From contig JADFZW010000025.1 in assembly GCA_015232355.1 (NCBI GenBank), forward strand, positions 46,427 to 85,248: a stretch of 38,822 nucleotides of DNA, read 5' to 3'. Source of the stretch: Oligoflexia bacterium (GTDB lineage: Bacteria > Bdellovibrionota > Bacteriovoracia > Bacteriovoracales > Bacteriovoracaceae). Every line of letters starts with the position of its first letter. The first letter of the stretch is position 1. This document shows positions 35,212 to 38,822 of the stretch, one piece after another. A model generated the notes under the pieces. The model was given only the letters and a program-made list of their open reading frames with translations, did not search any database and was not told where the DNA came from. The translations under genes and the position numbers were made by a program.

Positions 35212-37512
35212 TTATTTTTCAAAATCCCACATAATATCTTTATTCTCTTTAAATAATCGCATGCGAAGATCACTTGCATCCAACTTTAATTTCTCTGACT
35301 TTATTTGCTCTTCTAAGATCTTTTTTCGATTTGTCATCTCCGCTTTTAATACATCAGTTAATTTATTCCAGTATGGATGTTTCTCATCTATAATTTGATC
35401 AGCGTGACCATCCGTTAATTTAGTATATTTTGTGTAGATCTCTCCAGTTATCATATTTAAATCCCCTGGTACTCGGTAGATTCTTGGGGAGGAATACTCT
35501 GCTGGTTTAACATCATAATTGACCGCTAAAGAGCTATTTCCTCCTATTAAATCTTTTTTCTCCTTGCAAACTGCACAGGTAACATGGTTGCATGCATCTG
35601 TTTTAGATAAAGATCCCAAGCAATTAACAGTGGGGCATGGTCTAGTATAGTAATATGGATCACGCATAAGTGATCTTAAGAGACTATCAGAACTTCCCTC
35701 TAGCATCTTTTGTTTTTGATATTCTTGGCAGCTAATCTTATCATTGTGAGCACCCTTGCACTTAAAACAACTAGCAATTTCACAGCAAGGACAAGTAAAA
35801 GATCCCTTTAGATTTTCACATCCACTAAATTGAGTTGGATCTTTAAAGTGCATATGACAATTATTGGTAGGACATTTATAATAATTAGAGTCTTTACGTA
35901 AATAACTTCCAATCTTTGTTAGTAATGATTGCAAATGCGCTTTTTCATATCCTCTATATTCTTCCTTCGACGAACAGATGCTCGTTAATTCATCAAGAGG
36001 GATCAGATGATTGCAAGATGGATTAAAACATTTAAGACAATTACCTTGTTGTATTTGTTCTTTTGCATAACTAGAGTAACAACTTTTGCATATTTTTACT
36101 CCACAACATTTACGGGTAATCACCTCTTCTTCGTCTCCTAAACAACTAACACAACTCCCTTTACTAAAAGTAATATCCTTTAAGCTATTTAATGATTCGA
36201 CCATACTAATAAGTTCTTTTTCTAAGGAGTGATCACTACTTTTATCTGTTGATTTGCCTATCTCCTCTTTTAAATAATGGCCTATCTTTTTTAGCGCCCA
36301 CTGATTATATAAAGCGAGCTCTCGTTCTTTTATTTTTTCTAATCTATCACCAGAAAATGTTATCTCTTTTTTTAGCGATCTAATCTCTTCAGGAGAAGAG
36401 ATTTCTATATCTTCAAAATATTTCACTGGCAAAGAAGAGAAAACTTTTTTTATCTCTTCAGATAAAGAATTGCTATTTGATTTGCTCTTTAATGATTTTA
36501 AAATTTCCAATAACTGATTACAACTTTTTGTTAATGGAATAACATTGGCCAGAGTTTTTACAAAACTCTTCTCCCATATACTTTTACATTGCTGATCTTG
36601 AGAGCATAGTGATAAGATGGATGTAAAATGCTCAATCACTTCTTCTACCGAGAGTTTCTTCTTTTCAATTTGTCCCAATAATTCTTTTGAAGTTGTTATT
36701 CCCTCTATCTCTGTCAATAATTTAGAATCAACGGCCACCTTTATTTTTTGAACAGCAGCGGGAATAATTTCAGCAAATAGCACTTTCATCATATTAGAAG
36801 CATCACTTGTTTGATTAAGAGTCGCTCTACTTACACTAGCAACGGCCGCCATAAATTTCTCTCTTAGAGCTAAAGCGCTGTTATTCTCAGCAGATAAAAT
36901 TTTAACTAGATAATCTGCAAATAAAACTTCTTCACTAAATAATTTTTTATATATAGCTAAAGCTTCACCCTTGAATTTGCCGGGATCAAAAGTTTGCGAT
37001 AGAAGTTGCAATTTATTATCCACATACTTGCTCGGATCAGCTGCTTTTGCAATAGGATCGTCAGCAAGATTGTATAGAGACATAATTGATAGATTTAAAG
37101 ATTTAATGTATTCCTCGAAAGTGTCCGCATTGCGAGTCTCGCGCTCTTCATTCTTAATTATATCCTCAAATAAGAGAATATTTTTTTTCGTTGATCTGCT
37201 AAGAAAATTAATTCTATTTAAGACCTTTAATTCTTGCTCGCCATCTAATATATTTATTTGATTTGATTTTTTTCTATTCATTATCTCTGAAATATAAGTT
37301 TGCAACTGTTGCCAAGTAGTAATTAGATTCACAGAATTCTTTGCTAGTTCGGGCACAATTTTATAAGCAATCTCCTTGCTTAAACCGAAAGGTATCTTTT
37401 TTTCTTCTGGTTCTTGTGTTCCAAATGCTAAGGTAGAAAACAACAACAAGAAAATCCAACAATGTAAAAATGATTTTGTTTTCTTTGTGCTCTTTGCGCT
37501 CTTTGTGTTCAT
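35212..37512 (-). CDS. Secreted RBR (RING1-IBR-RING2) ubiquitin-ligase-like protein
   Basis: This 766-residue protein has a signal peptide (SFLHCWIFLLLFSTLAFG, cleavage near residue 31), then about 400 residues of predicted helix without a recognised family. RING1: C454/C457, C469-C470, C475/C478, C492/C495, C500. IBR: C547, C552, C574/C576/C577, C582/C585, H589, C595, including FKCKGAHNDKISC. RING2: C626, C631, then ACNHVTCAVC with C641 at the catalytic-Cys position, H643, C646 and C649. The segment order aligns by eye with HHARI-type ligases. The final Zn pair (usual FCWxC) after C649 is not visible. Eukaryotic RBRs pass ubiquitin through the RING2 Cys; here the function is inferred. The weak AAAGGA is 9-10 nt before the ATG. 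Confidence 0.8.
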   Translation of the reverse strand: MNTKSAKSTKKTKSFLHCWIFLLLFSTLAFGTQEPEEKKIPFGLSKEIAYKIVPELAKNSVNLITTWQQLQTYISEIMNRKKSNQINILDGEQELKVLNRINFLSRSTKKNILLFEDIIKNEERETRNADTFEEYIKSLNLSIMSLYNLADDPIAKAADPSKYVDNKLQLLSQTFDPGKFKGEALAIYKKLFSEEVLFADYLVKILSAENNSALALREKFMAAVASVSRATLNQTSDASNMMKVLFAEIIPAAVQKIKVAVDSKLLTEIEGITTSKELLGQIEKKKLSVEEVIEHFTSILSLCSQDQQCKSIWEKSFVKTLANVIPLTKSCNQLLEILKSLKSKSNSNSLSEEIKKVFSSLPVKYFEDIEISSPEEIRSLKKEITFSGDRLEKIKERELALYNQWALKKIGHYLKEEIGKSTDKSSDHSLEKELISMVESLNSLKDITFSKGSCVSCLGDEEEVITRKCCGVKICKSCYSSYAKEQIQQGNCLKCFNPSCNHLIPLDELTSICSSKEEYRGYEKAHLQSLLTKIGSYLRKDSNYYKCPTNNCHMHFKDPTQFSGCENLKGSFTCPCCEIASCFKCKGAHNDKISCQEYQKQKMLEGSSDSLLRSLMRDPYYYTRPCPTVNCLGSLSKTDACNHVTCAVCKEKKDLIGGNSSLAVNYDVKPAEYSSPRIYRVPGDLNMITGEIYTKYTKLTDGHADQIIDEKHPYWNKLTDVLKAEMTNRKKILEEQIKSEKLKLDASDLRMRLFKENKDIMWDFEK

Positions 37513-37713
37513 AAAAAAAAATCCTTTTTTATTTAGTTCATAAGAAAGTACTGAGTACTACCTAACATCTCTATTATCTCTTCATTTATTTGTTAAATGG
37601 GCCAAGTGTACTTTTTTTTTTAAAAAGTATACCTAGAAGTGTCTGACCAGAATTTATTTAGTCTTTTTTGTGATAAATATAATTGTCACTTTCTTGAAAG
37701 GAAAAAAGAAAGG

Positions 37714-37737
37714 AAAAAAGTGGTGCGGCACTTTTTT
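37714..37737. terminator. Terminator-like hairpin with flanking A/T runs
   Basis: AAAAAAGTG (37714-37722) pairs with CACTTTTTT (37729-37737) around a GTGCGG loop, with a T-run following on the plus strand and A-rich sequence before it. It resembles a bidirectional intrinsic terminator, here insulating the antitoxin from upstream read-through. Confidence 0.5.
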
Positions 37738-37751
37738 TTTATTTTATCTTT

Positions 37752-37812
37752 ACTCTCCTTAGGTAAAAAGGTAAGATTGTCTTACATTCTTACCTTTTTA
37801 CCTAAGGAGAGT
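37752..37812. promoter_or_regulatory. Perfect 24-bp inverted repeat over the antitoxin RBS
   Basis: Positions 37752-37775 are exactly inverted at 37789-37812 with a 13-nt spacer; the arm includes CTCCTTAGGTAAAAAGG. The right arm contains the AAGGAG ribosome-binding site of the antitoxin gene. It could be an operator for autorepression by the AbrB-type protein and, in RNA, a hairpin hiding the RBS. Confidence 0.75.
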
Positions 37813-37817
37813 ATCGC

Positions 37818-38096
37818 ATGAGTACGCCAAAAAAAATTATGATTACAAATATGTCTTCTAAAGGGCAAATAGTGATTCCAAATGAATTTCGAAAAAGCCT
37901 TGGACTAAATTCAGGAACTCCACTTGCAGTATTTACTGATGGATCAGTGATTTTATTGAGACCTATTGAAATGCCAAACATAGGAGATTTTGGACGGCTT
38001 CTTAAAGAAAGCAAGAATGCTGCAAAGAAAGCTGGCCTAAAACGTTCCGATATTAAAAGTACAATAAAAAGGGCCAGGAATGAAAGTCGTTCTTGA
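37818..38096 (+). CDS. AbrB/MazE-type (SpoVT-AbrB) antitoxin
   Basis: The 92-residue protein starts STPKKIMITNMSSKGQIVIPNEFRKSLGLNSGTPLAVFTDGSVILLRPI, the swapped-hairpin AbrB DNA-binding fold of VapB/MazE-like antitoxins. The basic C-terminal tail (RLLKESKNAAKKAGLKRSDIKSTIKRAR) is where toxin binding usually maps. AAGGAG lies 8 nt before the ATG, inside a long inverted repeat. It overlaps the start of the PIN-domain frame by 17 nt, the usual antitoxin-first order. Confidence 0.8.
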   Translation: MSTPKKIMITNMSSKGQIVIPNEFRKSLGLNSGTPLAVFTDGSVILLRPIEMPNIGDFGRLLKESKNAAKKAGLKRSDIKSTIKRARNESRS

Positions 38097-38444
38097 TACA
38101 AATATCTTAATCTCTGGGAGAAAGATAAGATAGAAGTATTGGCCACAAATTCTATCTTGGAAGAATATTTAGATATTACTCACAGAATTGCAAAAAAAAT
38201 CAATCGATTGGATTTATACAAAAATTGGTCTTTAATCCTTCCAAATAAACTTCATATTATTAATGCAGAAAAACATTTTCAATTATGTAGAGATCCCAAA
38301 GATGATAAATTCATTGATTGTGCTTTTGCTGGACAGGTTAGATATATTATAAGTGGGGACAATGATTTATTAATTTTAAAAAAAGTTAATAAAATAACAA
38401 TCATTGATGCCAAATCTTTCCTGCAAATAAAATATATGGCCTAA
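38080..38444 (+). pseudogene. PIN-domain toxin, internally deleted and frameshifted
   Basis: The frame begins MKVVLDTNILISG at 38080, the first acidic motif of the PIN family (VapC-like, the type often annotated as a putative toxin component). It then runs into RKIR and a stop. In another frame, KDKIEVLATNSILEEYLDITHRI continues to KDDKFIDCAFAGQVRYIISGDNDLLILKK and ends at 38444. Between LISG and KDKIEV, roughly 25-30 residues expected in the family are absent, and the frame changes. The gene should make no active toxin. Confidence 0.75.
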
Positions 38445-38822
38445 ACGTAAACGATTACGAAATATAATCTACAATTTTTAACTTGAAATAAATCATAAAT
38501 TTCTCCATACCTAAGCTCAGCACTTGCTCTTCGGTTAAAACTGCGCCCACTAATGTAATCTAAGTGGCCATCCATTTCGCTATAATCTTTTCTTAAGTTT
38601 TTGAGATAAATTTTTAAGACCGTCTTCTGCTTTCAATAGTTCTTTGTCGGAAAGCAACTAAATTAATTCTTTTGATCCAACTAGTCCCAGATGTAGCGTG
38701 GCAAAGGGCGATCGCATCTTAATTGTCAGTTATTTAATTGAGAATAAATAGTAATTTATTGACCAGTAGTAGATATATTTATTGATAAATTTTTCATAAA
38801 ATTCCTTTGAAGTGGGGGGGAT
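38445..38822. other. Window end, possible decayed minus-strand frame
   Basis: No intact gene. The minus strand reads ELIKLLSDKELLKAEDGLKNLSQKLKK-like text (with a stop and a shift) followed by DYSEMDGHLDYISGRSFNRRASAELRYGEIYDLF, ending near 38450. LLSDKELL resembles the start of HNH-type proteins, but this is not convincing. A short G-run closes the window. Confidence 0.3.

Larger units (their letters stand above)
37513..37817. other. Divergent intergenic region between RBR operon and antitoxin
   Basis: About 300 nt without a gene. It must hold the promoters of both divergent units. Visible features are a T-run with a near-inverted GTGTACTTTTT/AAAAAGTATAC around 37606-37631, a terminator-like hairpin (37714-37737) and the perfect inverted repeat at 37752-37812. 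Confidence 0.6.

Noticed and set aside
33624..38822. A bacterial ubiquitin-like conjugation system (E1, E2, ubiquitin-like modifier) accompanying the RBR gene
   Set aside because: No ThiF-like adenylation domain, UBC fold or ubiquitin-like frame is visible nearby; only ligase-like modules are present.
38445..38822. A second HNH endonuclease on the minus strand
   Set aside because: Only LLSDKELL resembles the family; the following residues do not, and no HNH motif is within the window.

Overview
This AT-rich window reads as the chromosome of a Gram-negative bacterium undergoing genome decay. Taxonomy cannot be fixed from it. Two hints point weakly towards Bdellovibrionota or related lineages: a decayed HNH endonuclease with the helical N-terminal module I associate with that group, and a secreted RCC1-repeat protein. 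Decayed IS3, IS630-like, IS4-like and ISL3 transposases, a decayed HNH gene, a truncated epimerase and a broken PIN toxin, together with secreted eukaryote-type RING proteins, would fit a host-associated (for example protist-associated) lifestyle. That last step is inference.

Region 1 (1-12.5 kb) is a surface-sugar locus. It opens with an octamer tandem repeat and a plus-strand UDP-glucuronate-epimerase-like gene. A long minus-strand run follows, read from about 12.3 kb down to 1.3 kb: DegT aminotransferase, DUF692-like TIM barrel, PtmA-like SDR, NeuB-family synthase, PseG-like/GNAT fusion, SpsF-like nucleotidyltransferase, class III aminotransferase, FemAB-like acyltransferase, methyltransferase, cyclase and NAD-dependent epimerase. 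Several overlap by about 4 nt. The set resembles nonulosonic (legionaminic/pseudaminic-type) acid synthesis with extra amino, acyl and methyl decoration. No obvious 4,6-dehydratase or flagellin is present.

Region 2 (12.5-28.3 kb) starts with a dead IS3-type transposase and continues the surface-glycan theme: a second FemAB-like protein, a TylF-type methyltransferase, a methyltransferase plus YfhO-like membrane protein (plus strand), and a minus-strand operon. That operon holds a possible surface-carbohydrate protein, an alpha/alpha-toroid protein, a methyltransferase, a B12-binding radical SAM enzyme, a GT2 glycosyltransferase and an asparagine-synthase-like amidotransferase. It ends upstream at a truncated epimerase next to an IS630-like remnant.

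Region 3 (28.3-33.6 kb) is a graveyard: an IS4-like transposase with several frameshifts and a 26-bp perfect palindrome, a decayed HNH gene, and an ISL3 transposase in three pieces.

Region 4 (33.6-38.8 kb) is the most unusual part. Two adjacent minus-strand genes, 13 nt apart, each encode a protein with a signal peptide. The first is a 766-residue protein with a recognisable RING1-IBR-RING2 (RBR ubiquitin-ligase-like) cysteine pattern, including the ACNH catalytic motif. The second carries a C3HC4 RING finger followed by RCC1-like repeats. They read as a candidate secreted ubiquitin-pathway effector pair. Divergent from them is an AbrB-type antitoxin, with a perfect 24-bp inverted repeat over its ribosome-binding site, followed by a broken PIN toxin.
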